Source of the DNA: Pyrenopolyporus hunteri
Lineage: Eukaryota > Ascomycota > Sordariomycetes > Xylariales > Hypoxylaceae
Assembly (NCBI GenBank): GCA_902806595.1
Contig: CADCXC010000043.1
Location: forward strand, 682,001-746,000
DNA: 64,000 nt
Direction of reading: 5' to 3'
The notes under the pieces are model-generated. The model did no database searches. It worked only from the letters and a program-made list of their open reading frames with translations, and was not told the DNA's origin. Below, one piece after another: positions 44,201 to 55,780 of the stretch (within the stretch, counting starts at the first letter, position 1; every line of letters starts with the position of its first letter). Both the position numbers and the translations under genes were made by a program.

Positions 44201-47200
44201 CGCTGCCTGGGCTTTGACGGTTGCGCGGTACGCCGACTCGGACGACGTCACCTTCGGGTCAACCATCTCCGGCAGAGCCGCGCCGATCTCGGGTATTGCC
44301 ACGATGCTGGGACCTACAATCGCGACGGTGCCCGTTCGCGTTCGCGCGCCTAAAGACGGCAAGTTGGGAGATTTCCTTCAACAAGTGCAGGACCAGTCGA
44401 CGGCGATGATTCCGTTTGAGCAGGCGGGTATGTATCGGATTAAGCAGCTGAGCGAAGCGACCCAGGCGGCCTGTAATTTCCAGACGGCTATCGTAGTTCA
44501 GCCCTTAGCGACGGCTTCTGGTTTAGACTCAATGGGATGCCGTCGCGTAAACGAGATGTACGATGCCTATCAGCCTTACGCCTTGACGATCGAGCTCGGG
44601 TTGGAAGAAGGGGGCGGCGTAATCAGAGCTCTATTCGACAGCAAGGTCATAGACAAGCCTCAGGTCCGACGGGTCATCTCCCTATTTACGCGCACCTTGC
44701 AAAGGGTGAGCGCGGAAGACTCCGAGGTTCTCCTCGATGACCTCGCAACAATTACGCCCGAAGATATCGAGGAGATACAGCGTTGGAACCCGACTCCTCC
44801 GGGACCGGTGGTCGAGTGCGTGCACGAAGCGTTCCAACGGCACGTAGCCTCAGATCCCGCCGCTCCGGCGATCGCGTCCTGGGATGGAGACTTGACGTAC
44901 GGCGAGCTGGATTTTCTGTCTAGCAGGCTAGCGCGGCACCTCCTCGACTTCGGCGTCACTTTAGAAACGACCGTGCCCTTATGCTTCGACAAGTCTAAGT
45001 GGGTGGTGGTCTCCATGATGGCCGTCCTCAAAGCCGGGGGCACCTGCCTGACTCTCGACGTCTCGCACCCGCTCGACCGTCAACGAACGATGGTCGAAGC
45101 CGTGAGCGGAAAAATTATGCTTCTTGCGGAAGCTCATCGCTCCAAATTCGTCAACGTAGTGGAACGGGTCATCGTCGTCGACGAGGCCTTATTTCAGTCC
45201 CTCGAGGCCAATGAAGACGACAACAGTAGCAGCAGTAACAGCAACAGTAACCGACTATGTGACAAAGTACGGCCGAACAATCGCGCGTTCATCGTCTTCA
45301 CGTCCGGATCCACGGGCATTCCCAAAGGCATCGAACTAGAGCACATGTCCGTATGTACCAGCTCTCGCCACCACGCGGCCATGTTCAATATCCGTCCCGG
45401 GTCGCGCTGCCTCCAGTTCTCCGCCTTCGCCTTCGACGTCCATATCACGGACATCTTCACTCCGCTCATGTACGGCGCCTGCTGCTGCATCCCCTCCGAG
45501 GATGATCGCATGGGCAACCTCCCCCGCGCTATCAACAGCCTCAGAGCCGACAGCATCTATATCACGCCGACCGTGGCAACCCTATTCACCCCCGACGACG
45601 TGCCTTGCTTGAGGTACGTGCTTCTCGGCGGGGAGCCGATGACGACGGAGAACGCTCGGCTCTGGGGAGGTCGGGTCTTCCTCGTGAACATGTTCTCGCC
45701 CTCCGAAACTTCCAACTGGGTTACCTATCAGGTGGTGCGGCCCGATACGCAGCAGCCTGCCAACATCGGAGGCGGCGTGAATACGTGCACCTGGCTCGTA
45801 GATCGTCATAACGACAGTCGCTTGGCTCCCATCGGCTGCGTCGGCGAGCTTTTCGCGGAAGGGCCTACTCTGGCCCGCGGATACTTGAACGACGAAGCAA
45901 AAACGGCCTCCGCCTTCTTGATCGACCCCCCTTGGCTACCGCCACGAACTCAATCCGAGACCGCCGCCGCCGCCGCCAAGCCGAGGCGGCTGTATAGGAC
46001 AGGTGATTTGGTCCGGTATAACAGCGACGGCACATTCGTATACGTCGGCCGGCAAGATACCCAGATCAAGATCCGCGGGCAGCGGTTGGAGCTGGCCGAG
46101 GTGAACCACCGCCTGATGGAAATCCCCGAAGTCAAGACTTGCTTGGCCGTGCTCCCCAAGGTGGGGTTGTGCAAGGGGCGTTGCGTCGCGGTCCTCTCTC
46201 TCCGGCAGTTCTGGAAAGAAGGCTCCGGGATGCTGCGTATGACGGACCCATCCCTGCGCGACAAGGTGTCGTCCTCGATCTCCGAGATTCGGGATCGCTT
46301 GGCCGAGACGTTGGCCGAGTGGATGATTCCGACGCTGTGGTTTGTTATGGAGGACCTACCGTCCAACGCTAGCAGCAAACTGGACCGAAACAAGATACGA
46401 ACATTTGTAGAAAACGTCGACGAAGAGAGCTACCAGCGCGCGTCAGACCTCCTCGTCGACGCCGAGTTCCAAGAGCCCAAGACCCCTACGGAAGCCTTAC
46501 TGCAAAAGATCTGGAGTTCTGTCCTAAAGCTCCCGGTGAACCAGATTAGCGTCGCAACCTCCTTCCTACGCCTCGGCGGTGATTCCATCACGGCCATGCA
46601 GGTCATGTCCAAATGCCGAGCCGAAGGCGTTTTTCTATCGGTGCGCGATATTCTCGTCAGCAAGACCATCTCTGAACTGGCAAGCCGGGTGGGCTCAACT
46701 GGGGCGAAGGATACGCAACAAGCCAACGCGGATTCAACGTCGCGGGTTGACGTCCCACTACAGGATGAAACCGCCCTACGGCGGTTATACGACGCCATCC
46801 AAAAACAAGCATCGAAGGCCGAGTCAGACGTGGAAAGTATTTCCGTGGCCACCGACTACCAGGTTTCCGCGTTGGAACAGGCACTCCTGAGCTTCCGCGG
46901 CGACGTAGTTTACCACACATTCGACGTTCGGGAACCGGCGGACGTCGATCAATTGGCTGTTTCTTGCCAAAACCTAGTCAACGATCATCCATTGCTCCGA
47001 AGCATCTTCGTCTGCCACGAACGTCAGACCTTCCAAGTAACTCTAAAGGCGTTGTCCGTCGAGATAACGGACCTTCGCGAACAAGATATTTCCCTCGAGG
47101 CTTTGATTACCCAAGACCGAGCGGAGAAGATTTCCCTCGGGCAACCTCTAGTCTGGTTCAAGCTTGTTCGACAGAGCTCTCCACCGAAGCAAGATAACAG

Positions 47201-48473
47201 CAATGACAGCAATACCAACAACAGCAACAATAATAACAATAGCACTACCACCACCCTAATTATGCGGCTTCCTCACTGCCTTTACGACGCCACTACCGGG
47301 GCCGCGTTGGTCGCCGACCTAGAGAGAGGTACGCACGTAGACGACCGACAATTCCTCCAGCAGAAGACTCTCGACGACACTCGGGCCTACTCCGACTTCC
47401 GAGCCTACGTGCGTCCCGCCGCCTTGAAATACTGGGAGGGATACCTCCATGGAAGCACCGCCACCCAGATCGTCGCGAAGCCGGGGCCCCGTTTCCGACA
47501 CGGTCGGCAGCACACCGTTACCAAGAACGTCGACATGCGATCTCTTACGGCTCACGGCATTCCGCCGGCGACGGTCGTCAAGGCCGCCTGGGGTTTCGTG
47601 CTAGCCGACCTCTCCGGACAGCAAGACGTCACATTCGGCGAGATTGTATCGGGTAGGGGTCTCCCCGTCGCCGGAATCGAGACACTCGACGCCGTGGCCG
47701 CAGAAACGATACCGCTACGTATACAGCTACGGCGCTCGTCGACGGTGATCGACCTCCTCCGGGACGTCCAGGAACGGCACTTGGCCAGCATGTCCTTCGA
47801 GACCCTAGGCGTCGCATCGATCGTCGAGAACTGTACGCCGTGGCCGCGCTGGACCCGCTTCGGCTCCGTGCTCAATCACGCCGCGCTACCGCTCGCCGAG
47901 GAGAAGTCGGACGACGACAGCGCCCTGATAGCTACCGGTATGCGAGGACACTTGAACCCAGGCTCCGATCTAAATATCCAAACCCATCCCATCCGAGTTG
48001 ACTCGAGCTCGGACTCGAGCCTCTTAATCAAAATTACTTTCGACGCCGATTACATCGCGCCAACGCTCGTGTCCGCCATTCTCGACCGCTACTGCGACAC
48101 GATCCGCCACTTCACAACAAACCCAGACGCCACCTTAGATGACCTGAAGCAAGGGCCGATAGGGGGCCGTGCGATACCCCTTCCATTCAGCAACGGCCCG
48201 ATCGAGAGACCCGAGATGGCGCCCCTCGAAGCCGCCGAGTACGAGCGGGTTCTCGGCACGGTACAGTCGGCTTGGAGCAACGTCATCGGGTTCGAGAAGA
48301 AGCAGGAGGGGATGGACACGTCGTTCCTCTCCTCCTGGGGCAGCCTGGTGGCCGCGGCTCACTTCGTAGCCGCCTACCGGGAATTCGGCGTAGACGTAAC
48401 CATGGAGGAAGTCCTAGCCGCCCCGACGATTCGGGACCAAGTTATCTTGTGTGCGGGCAAAATGCTCGGGTGA
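41239..48473 (+). CDS. Nonribosomal peptide synthetase, partial C-A*-C-A-T-C-T
   Basis: 2,386 aa from exons 41239-41766 and 41841-48473 (phase-0 joint). Order: C-terminal piece of a condensation domain (residues 1-245); A1 (about 255-675); C1 (720-1130) with intact MHHAVYDG (His855-His856); A2 (1150-1695) with FTSGSTGIPKG, FDVH, FSPSET, YRTGDL and final lysine SSKLDR; T1 (LGGDS, Ser1758); C2 (about 1840-2280) with PHCLYDA in place of HHxxxDG; T2 with SWGSL (Ser2344). A1 is degenerate: TAGVSGPPKAV for TSGSTGxPKG, no FD, AYGTIET for YGPTE, GRKSQVTENNKVK for the A8 loop, and no A9, A10 or T domain before C1. There is no thioesterase or reductase, so release is by the last C-T pair or another enzyme. 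A2 pocket residues by hand: D-V-T-Y-V-L-M-N-W-K, substrate unknown. Ser/Asn runs mark two loops. Confidence 0.88.
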
Positions 48474-49171
48474 GAGTTTCGGTTTCCGCTCCGGTCACTC
48501 TAAAAGCATGCTGTCGCTCTCGGAAAAGTCTCCTTTGGGAGATCGTGTATGGCGTTATAAGAGTTGGGTCTTACATCTAGAGGGGTCAATGCCGAAGTAT
48601 TCGACGTGCGAGCCTTCACTTTTAACAAAATAGCGAATTAATAGACTAAGTTCCTTTTGATAACGTTGTCTGAATATTGGCCACCTGCTTCGAGACATAA
48701 ATTCGTTGGGTTAGATGTCTTGATTTATATCGACCATCCGTAATGTTACACCTAAGCACATTGGTCACATATTTCTCCGAAGCCACGCGAACTCTATGAT
48801 TACAAATACGAATAAAAATGAATGGCGGTTTGGCGGTTCTCTGGACTTCGACCAGGGTCATACGGCTAATGGTGCCACCCTTTTGTTGACAGTAAGGGAT
48901 TGAGGTAGGAACTTGTAACGATCTACAAAGCGTGATTTCGAGATCAGAGATCGCAGCGAAAACGATCATGTATTAAAAAGCTGGCTGTAGGAGCAAGTTA
49001 ATGTAAATACTAGAGAAGCAAGGCAGCTTATAAGCGTTATCGACAGCACCGGATGACTCAGTCTCGCCTCCCCCACTCCCCATCCTTATCCGCCCTTCCC
49101 TCGTTCTCCTATTGTTATTCTCCCTTCCCTCTTCCTTCGGAGTCTCCTGGTACCCACACACACTCGACTAT
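48474..49171. other. Convergent 3' interval
   Basis: About 700 bp between the 3' ends of the NRPS and the helicase-like gene. No gene, RNA or repeat is recognised. Confidence 0.4.
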
Positions 49172-51319
49172 TTAATAGATTGATGTCTGGTACACTGGGG
49201 CGACGGTTATATCAAAAGTTTGATTAGTCCGCGACTCTACCTCTCGGTAGAGCTCCGACGGTATCAGGGTCAACCCCTTTGCGAGGAAAACCTCACCGTC
49301 AAAGGCCAATTCACCGTAGATAGCAAAGTACCTCTGATCGGCATGCAGCGCACGAAGATCTATGACCTCTCCTTCGTAGACAGGGGCGCACCAGCTGGAT
49401 ACGGCGTCGGCCGGTTGTGACTGGCTATTTCCATCGTGAACGATGACCCTGTGAAGGTAAGCCCACATGAGCCTACGTTCGATGCTAAGCACCTGGTCAT
49501 GTGAAAGCTCCGTCAACTTCAGCTCGGTGAGGTTATCCGATGGCAGCAATCCCAAAGCCTTTTCAAGCCGAGCCACCAGCGCTTGTACTGCCAGGAGAGC
49601 GCTGCTGTTGAGGTGAAGCCACGGCGTCTCCTCGAGGATGGCGCAATGTTTAGCGGACGTTGCAACTATGCTGAGCGAATCGATCGCCTTTTGGTAGACC
49701 CCAAGAGCGATCCACAGCGCGCCCTTATGAGCTAGCATTGCCCCAACGCCTCGGCAGAATTGCCCGACTAGGGCGGGGTCGGGCGAGCTCTCCGACTCGG
49801 GCCTGAAGCAGACGGCACTGGCCCCGATGGTGAGGATAGCGGCGAGACGTATAACGACGCGGCGCACACTGTCGCTCGGCTGGTCGTCCCAAGCGAGGAG
49901 TGTCGCCAGCAGGTATGCGACGTAGAAATCGGCTTCCTGGAAGAAATCCCGCTTGAGCCGGAGCATTTCAGAACCAATTTTTTTTACTACGCTTTCGTCC
50001 CAGGACCCGGTCGACCCGACACAGCCGAGGACATGGAGCCGGTTGATCGCCTCCTCCGTGGCATGGTGGTTTGGCGGTTGCCTTATGGGCATGTCCTCCA
50101 GCTTCTTGGACGGCCAGGCGTCTACCAGAGCCAGAACAGTCCAGAAGACGTCCGCCCCGTACGCCCGGCCTGGCGGATCCAAGCCGAGGGCGAACATTCT
50201 GAAGTCCTCGAGGTCGTACGTGGTGTGAAAGACGACGTCACTCAAGGGCAAGTCGGACTTAAGAAGCCACGACTGCTCTCTCACGATTTCCGTTCTCGTC
50301 GGCGCCCTATTGATAGAGATTATCTGGCTCAAGGCGAGATCAAAAACCTGATCCTCAACGATGTCGTGGGAGACAAAGTGTCGCAATCCTCGCAACGGTA
50401 GCGAGAAGCTCAGGTCTGGCCTCGACGCTAGGACCGGGCTGGTCCTCAGAAACATCGCCGTGTCCTTGGTGACTATTGACTCGGAGTCCAATACATCGAT
50501 TTTACCGAAATTCTGATGTAGTTCAGTAATACTATCTGATAACAGAACACGTCCGGACTGCTCGCCCGGGGCTTCTGGGTCTTCGGAGGATTTGGTGGCG
50601 GCCGCGGCAGCTTCATTCACCAACTTCAAAACCTTGGCCAGCCAATCCTCACCCAATGGGGTAAGCGGAATTGGTACCTGCTGCAGTTCTCCTTTCGGAA
50701 TCCAGATAAGGTCCGATTTGCGGCCGACGACTTGGTCTAGGATGGCTTGCGTTCTTTTGGACGCGAAAGGGGAAATGGCCACGACAGCGGCGGCAGCGGG
50801 GCTCCCAGGCTCGCGACAGGAGATGATCCACTGTAGGACCTGACCGAAGAGCACTTCCCCATCTGTAGAGGGGTTGGCCTCCAGGTCCAGGAGCACGACG
50901 GCTTTTCGGCCGAATGGAAATTGCATCTTGTGCTCTCGAAGGAGGTTAAATATGTCCGTGTAGGACGAGACATGCAAGGTCCCGGCTGGCAGCGAGTACC
51001 CTTTAGGAACCTTAGGGATCATGCGATCTGATATAGGCTGCTCGAGTTTCTCGTTGAACTGGTCGGAGAGGAGGTGCTCCCTAATCCAAGTTGCCTCTAT
51101 AACGGTAGGTAAGAGGTAGAGCATTGGAGCACCGGGTACCTTGTCACGCACCCGATTTAGGATGTGCGCTACCATCGTAGTACTCTTCCCAGAGCCGTGA
51201 TGTCCTCGGATGAACGCGGCGGACACTCCACGCTGTGCGATACAGCCGAGGAAGTCATCGATATATTCCTGCTTGGATTGCCAAGAGCTGTGGTTTGCAA
51301 TAGCAGTAGCTGAGTTCAT
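49172..51319 (-). CDS. Degenerate DEAH-helicase-like P-loop NTPase
   Basis: Single exon, 715 aa from MNSATAIAN (51319). An ATG at 51361 adds 14 residues, but those codons contain the intergenic ACCTAGGTA motif, so I read them as leader. The N-terminal RecA-like domain has Walker A GHHGSGKST (residues 39-47), a motif-Ia-like MLYLLPTVIEATWI, and VVLLDLEAN where DEAH helicases have the DExH box. VVAISPFAS stands in for motif III. A winged-helix/ratchet-like stretch follows (AINRLHVLGCVGSTG..KIGSEMLRL), as in the HA2 region of Prp22/Prp43-type helicases. The second RecA domain is not recognisable. ATP binding is plausible; unwinding is doubtful. No role in peptide synthesis is known for such proteins, so it may be a passenger between the NRPS and P450. 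Confidence 0.65.
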   Translation of the reverse strand: MNSATAIANHSSWQSKQEYIDDFLGCIAQRGVSAAFIRGHHGSGKSTTMVAHILNRVRDKVPGAPMLYLLPTVIEATWIREHLLSDQFNEKLEQPISDRMIPKVPKGYSLPAGTLHVSSYTDIFNLLREHKMQFPFGRKAVVLLDLEANPSTDGEVLFGQVLQWIISCREPGSPAAAAVVAISPFASKRTQAILDQVVGRKSDLIWIPKGELQQVPIPLTPLGEDWLAKVLKLVNEAAAAATKSSEDPEAPGEQSGRVLLSDSITELHQNFGKIDVLDSESIVTKDTAMFLRTSPVLASRPDLSFSLPLRGLRHFVSHDIVEDQVFDLALSQIISINRAPTRTEIVREQSWLLKSDLPLSDVVFHTTYDLEDFRMFALGLDPPGRAYGADVFWTVLALVDAWPSKKLEDMPIRQPPNHHATEEAINRLHVLGCVGSTGSWDESVVKKIGSEMLRLKRDFFQEADFYVAYLLATLLAWDDQPSDSVRRVVIRLAAILTIGASAVCFRPESESSPDPALVGQFCRGVGAMLAHKGALWIALGVYQKAIDSLSIVATSAKHCAILEETPWLHLNSSALLAVQALVARLEKALGLLPSDNLTELKLTELSHDQVLSIERRLMWAYLHRVIVHDGNSQSQPADAVSSWCAPVYEGEVIDLRALHADQRYFAIYGELAFDGEVFLAKGLTLIPSELYREVESRTNQTFDITVAPVYQTSIY

Positions 51320-53345
51320 TGCGTCGGTAGTTATGTGAAGATTGGATAGATACCTAGGCACTGCTCTCTAAAGGGGAGGTAGGATTGATGGTTAACTCAG
51401 CGTCACACGAAGGTAGACGCCGCCAAATTGAATGCGATATAGCTGTTATTATACGTAAAAGGGGAAAAAAAAGAAACCAAATGTGATGGAGCAGTATTTA
51501 TAGTTCGTATTCCACCTAGAGGCGCCCAGATTGAATACTTCATTTCATTCACCCAGCATTATAAGCCAAGACCTTTAGCTATGAGAGTGAAAGATTTGGT
51601 TATGTCTACTGTGTACCGGGCAGTCAGATCCGTAGGACATAAATATGTAGAGGCATAACCAAAAATCAAAACCAAGCGAGGCGGTACGTCTTAGGGAATT
51701 TTCTCTAGAAGGTCAATTCAGAGTTCAGTCTCAAGTTCTCGAGGTGGTATATTACTAGAGCAGCTGAGTGGTGACAGCTACATGGATGGGTAATTATTGT
51801 ACTTGTACATACCCGTAGAAACAGCGTGCCATGAGAAGACTCTGACTATACGAGATTTTTTTATTAGTATACGTATATATATATATATGTCCCAGCTCCG
51901 AATGTGGCAACGGAAACAACTTCGCCATTGAAGCGGTTTACTAGGCCCAGATACACGTGAATATCAGCGAACGTGACGTATTCTGGGTATATAAAATATT
52001 TACCGTTCGAAGTGAGTTTCTACAGCATCTTCCTGTAAAGGCTAGTAGAGGCCTCTTTCCACGTAAGAATATAAGGTAGATACACACTTCCCTACTTACC
52101 CCCTTTATGACCCTTATAGGGGACGGTGCAACAGGGTGTGGATGTTACGCTCCTTACCCCCCCCCCCCCCCCATTGGTCTTGCTCCTTAGCTCTATTTTC
52201 CCACTAAAATATTGTAGGTATCGTATTAATCACAGACTCGAAGTGGTTCTATTTCTTTTTATATTGCGCAAAGCCGTTATCACTAGCGTAACGCTAGAAA
52301 TATATCAAGATGGCAAGTTGGCTCCAGCAACGGCAGAAAGTAGAGCTAGAAAAGCGTCATAAAGAGAGTGTACTGCTGGACGAAGAACTCCAGAAGATAT
52401 CCTCCGGCATAGCTCCTGCTCCGGAGTCTGAGGGTGATGAAGAGAAGGAGGGTGACGCGACGAAGGACGGGAGACGGATAACCGTCGATAGCGTAGATAT
52501 CGATATCGACAATTGGGGGGGCAGGGGCGGGAGACATTCGGTTATCCGCTAGGGTATCGTGTGCAGGATCCACGTCCAGCACGTAACCCGGCGATGAAGA
52601 AGAAGAAGGAAGCCGTGCTGCTTGCACACTTCGAGAGTCTAGAGGAGCCCACGAAGAACGTCGCTGTAATCTTCGCCTCGCAGCCATAGTGACAGGAAAA
52701 GGGGGCGAAGAAGATGAAGAAGGTGATTAAGACACGCCCGTTGATCCCAAGAAAGGCCGCGCGTCTTCGACGCCCAGAGTCCGATATCACGAGTATTGTA
52801 GGCATAAGAATTAGACCGAGAACGCTCTTTTTTTTCTTTTTCTTTTTTTTTTTTTTTTTTTTTTGCTAGAAAGTCACTCTCGTAAGTGCCTAGAGGCGTC
52901 CTTCATCTCAGCAGGCACCCTGGAAAGCCGCGGGCGAGATCGTTCGATCGGATGGACGTGAAGCTTGCTTCGCAAATTCGGCGGGGACGCATATTACGAC
53001 GATAAGGGTAGGAGGAGGGGAGGAAAGGAGGAATGTATGCGTGTACACATCTACTAGCGTACTAAAATACAAATTTATCAAAGTGCCTGACATTTTCGAT
53101 CATTTTCTTTTTTTATCATAGAGGTAACGGTAATAGTTAGAGGCCATACGCAGAGGCTATCGTCATCCTCATGGTACGTCTGAATAGCAACCGGCGGCTC
53201 TAAAAGTTATCGCCCAAGTCATTCTCCCCCGATATTTTAGGGATAATATTAATTCTTACGTTAATCCCTATTGAAATACAACCACAACGCATACCGAAAG
53301 GGAAACGATTATAAACGACCCAAAGGTTGGAATATACGCCACCGC
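51320..53345. other. Long interval with a possible decayed small gene
   Basis: 2 kb between the helicase-like gene and the P450 3' end. It holds TA repeats near 51873-51887, a 16-C run near 52158, long T runs at 52828-52864 and the possible coding trace at 52310-52800 described separately. Nothing else is supported. Confidence 0.4.
52310..52800 (+). pseudogene. Possible small or decayed gene of unknown function
   Basis: The frame from 52310 reads a convincing amphipathic, charged start (MASWLQQRQKVELEKRHKES) for 80 codons, then stops at 52552. Right after it another frame (52564-52690) reads a lysine-rich and ordered stretch (MKKKKEAVLLAHFESLEEP), and a third (about 52712-52797) reads a basic one. 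Consecutive open pieces in shifted frames suggest either an unrecognised intron or a frameshifted relic. I recognise no family, and chance is possible. Confidence 0.25.
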
Positions 53346-55396
53346 TCACTTCCTAGGCGAGAACTGCAGCATCAGTGGCGGCAGGAGGGTCGTAAAAACA
53401 TCCTTTGACTCCTTATCGAACTCCTCGCCCGTTTCACCGGGCGCGAAGGATATATCGAAACGGCGCACAAGGTTTGAAATCGCGAGACGCAGGGTTATGA
53501 GCGCCAGGTTCTTACCCGGACATGCGCTCACTCCTATAAAAAGTTTGTCAGCGTTCGTAGGTTAATAACGTGTCTGTGGGCTAACCCTCGACAAGAATGG
53601 TAAGGGAAGTAAATAAATCAAGGCGAGCAGCAGCTTACCGGAGCTAAAAGGCATGTACGGCGCTTCCTTGGTGCGCATCTCGACACTCCGCTCCCCGAAC
53701 CTTTCCGGTATAAAGTCCGCGCTCTGCTGCCAGTAGCGCGGATGCGTCTGAATCAGCTGCAGGGGCACGAAGACGATGGTATCTCCGGGTATGTGCTGCT
53801 CGTCCACCCAGATGCCCTCCGGGGGGGTCTCCCTAGACACGCCGCTCATGACGGCGGGTTTCAGGCGCAGGGTTTCCTCGATGACATTGTCCAGGTACGT
53901 GATCGACTTGACGTTCTCATACGTCCAGTTGGTGGGATCCGGCATAGCAGCGTCGACCTGGGCCTGCAATTTCTTCAGGACGGAAGGAAACTTTGCTAAG
54001 TAAAAGAGAGCTTGCGCCAAAGTTCCGGCGGACGTGTCGCTCCCCGCAACGATTAGTATGCGCGAGTCTTCGTGAGCCCAGGTTTCGATAGAGCGAGCAG
54101 GGTTGTCCTTCTCGACGGCGGCTCTGAGAAGCCAGGACATGATATCTTGCGGGTCCTTTTCTAGGTCCAGACTCTGGTATAGGCGGTAAGAAGCTGCGGA
54201 AAAGGGGAGAGGAAAGGGACCGACGATGCCCATGAACTACCTAACCTAAGTAGGTACTCACCTTCCATTTCGCTTCGGTCTGAGACCTGCAATAATCGAA
54301 AAAGGGGGCGTATCCCGCCGTAACTATCGGAATATACCTTAGAATATTCAGCAGCCAAGGAACGTGGTTCATGACGCCCGAGACGGTCATATGCTTGCGG
54401 AGGGCGCGGATCGCGCGATGCTCTTCGCCGCTCGAGACGCACCCAAAGTCCTTCCCAAATCCGACCTCACCCATGACGTCGAAAGCAAGGTACATCGACC
54501 AAGCTGTCACGTCTAGCGGCCCCTTTCTCTGCGAGATTTGGCGTACGAACTCGTTAACCAGTGGGATTACCCGGAGCTGATAAGCCGATAGTGCTGCCGT
54601 TCAGAGGTTAGAGATGATATTATTGTTTAGTTGGCCATTTCTTAGGAGAGGTATTGCGAATCGCATATCGCACCCTTTTCCTCCTTCCCCTATATCTTAC
54701 CTTTGATAGATAAAGCTCTGTCCCATATCCTACGCCTCCGCTTATGGGCTTCGGAATCTCTCAACGCGAGGATGTTAACCTCCTTGGGGTTTGTCCCGGC
54801 TTGGGCATACCAAGGTGACTTGCGACATTTCGAATTCAGACCGTAGATGGCGGGGATCGCTGAGCCTCGGATGACGCACAGCTCTCTCGGGCCTATTAAG
54901 AGCATGTTTAGATATGATCCCTTTCAGAGGGCGCGATTTTCTCTCGTATACCGGTGCGAAAGATGTCTCCGTACTGCTCGTGCATCCTAGCAATCTCTTT
55001 GTGGTATTGAATCTTCTTCGCCGCCCTAAGGACAGTGAAGAACCGGGATATCTTAACGTCAGAAGGCCCGGGAAACTTTCTCAGTCGGTGAAAAAATAGC
55101 CTATATAGGGCCATGCTAGAGAATAGACTGGCGTTGAAACTGATTGCCAGGACGGACATCCTGGCGAGGACATCTAAGGGGGCAGATCCCAGAAGATAGG
55201 AGGTAGAAGCGATACACGAGACTACGAGCGTAAGAGTACCGATAAGGATGAACGTGTATTCTTCTATGTCCCGCGTCTGTGCGATGGTGATGTGGAAAAG
55301 AAAACCTAGGAGCGTCCCAGGTACGGCGACTTGGGATAGGCTGCCTTTGAAGAGAGGGCCAAAGCCGTGGAGCAAAGTATTGCACATGAGATCCAT
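53346..55396 (-). CDS. Cytochrome P450 monooxygenase
   Basis: Heme-thiolate monooxygenase of the endoplasmic reticulum (563 aa). Exons: 55396-54952, 54892-54701, 54593-54262, 54173-53639 and 53533-53346, all in phase. The start is long for a P450: three hydrophobic stretches (YTFILIGTLTLVVSCIAS, VLARMSVLAISF, SLFSSMALYRLFF) precede the KFPGPSDVK proline region. Later marks are the C-helix HKRRRRIWDRALS, the I-helix ILIVAGSDTSAGTLA, ExxR in IEETLRLKP, FIPERFGE, and the heme loop PFSSG-VSACPGKNLAL, which carries the cysteine ligand and is split by the last intron. It probably tailors the cluster product, but it lies beyond the helicase-like gene, so membership is likely rather than certain. Confidence 0.88.
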
Positions 55397-55780
55397 GGCG
55401 GATGATGATGGGACCTATGGAGGTGGGAGACAAGATGAAAGGGGAGCGATGTGATGAGCAGCCCATATATTTCTGGAATATAGGTATGTATACCTGGGTA
55501 TATATACCGGTATACGTCAAATGCTGATTAACGCCATTGAGGCACCTGTAGCCAAAGAAAGAGGTGGGGAAGGGGGTGATATATCACTCTGATCGTGGGA
55601 ACCCTACTACGCGACCATGTAGTAGTGGTTGCGCAATGCATTGAAATTTAAATATTCCGCCGAACAGATTTTCCTTGAAGGGCCAAGACGAGACTAACCG
55701 ACTAACTTGTGTAGGTATGCAGGCTCATCCTTTTCTTTCCAAGAGCTTGGTACTGTAAGGATTCGGGCACCGTCACCGTC
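55397..55780. other. Promoter region of the P450 gene
   Basis: 384 bp between the P450 start and the 3' end of the secreted hydrolase-like gene. A TTCCGCCGAA word lies near 55655-55664. No full CCGAATAY pair is present. Confidence 0.35.
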
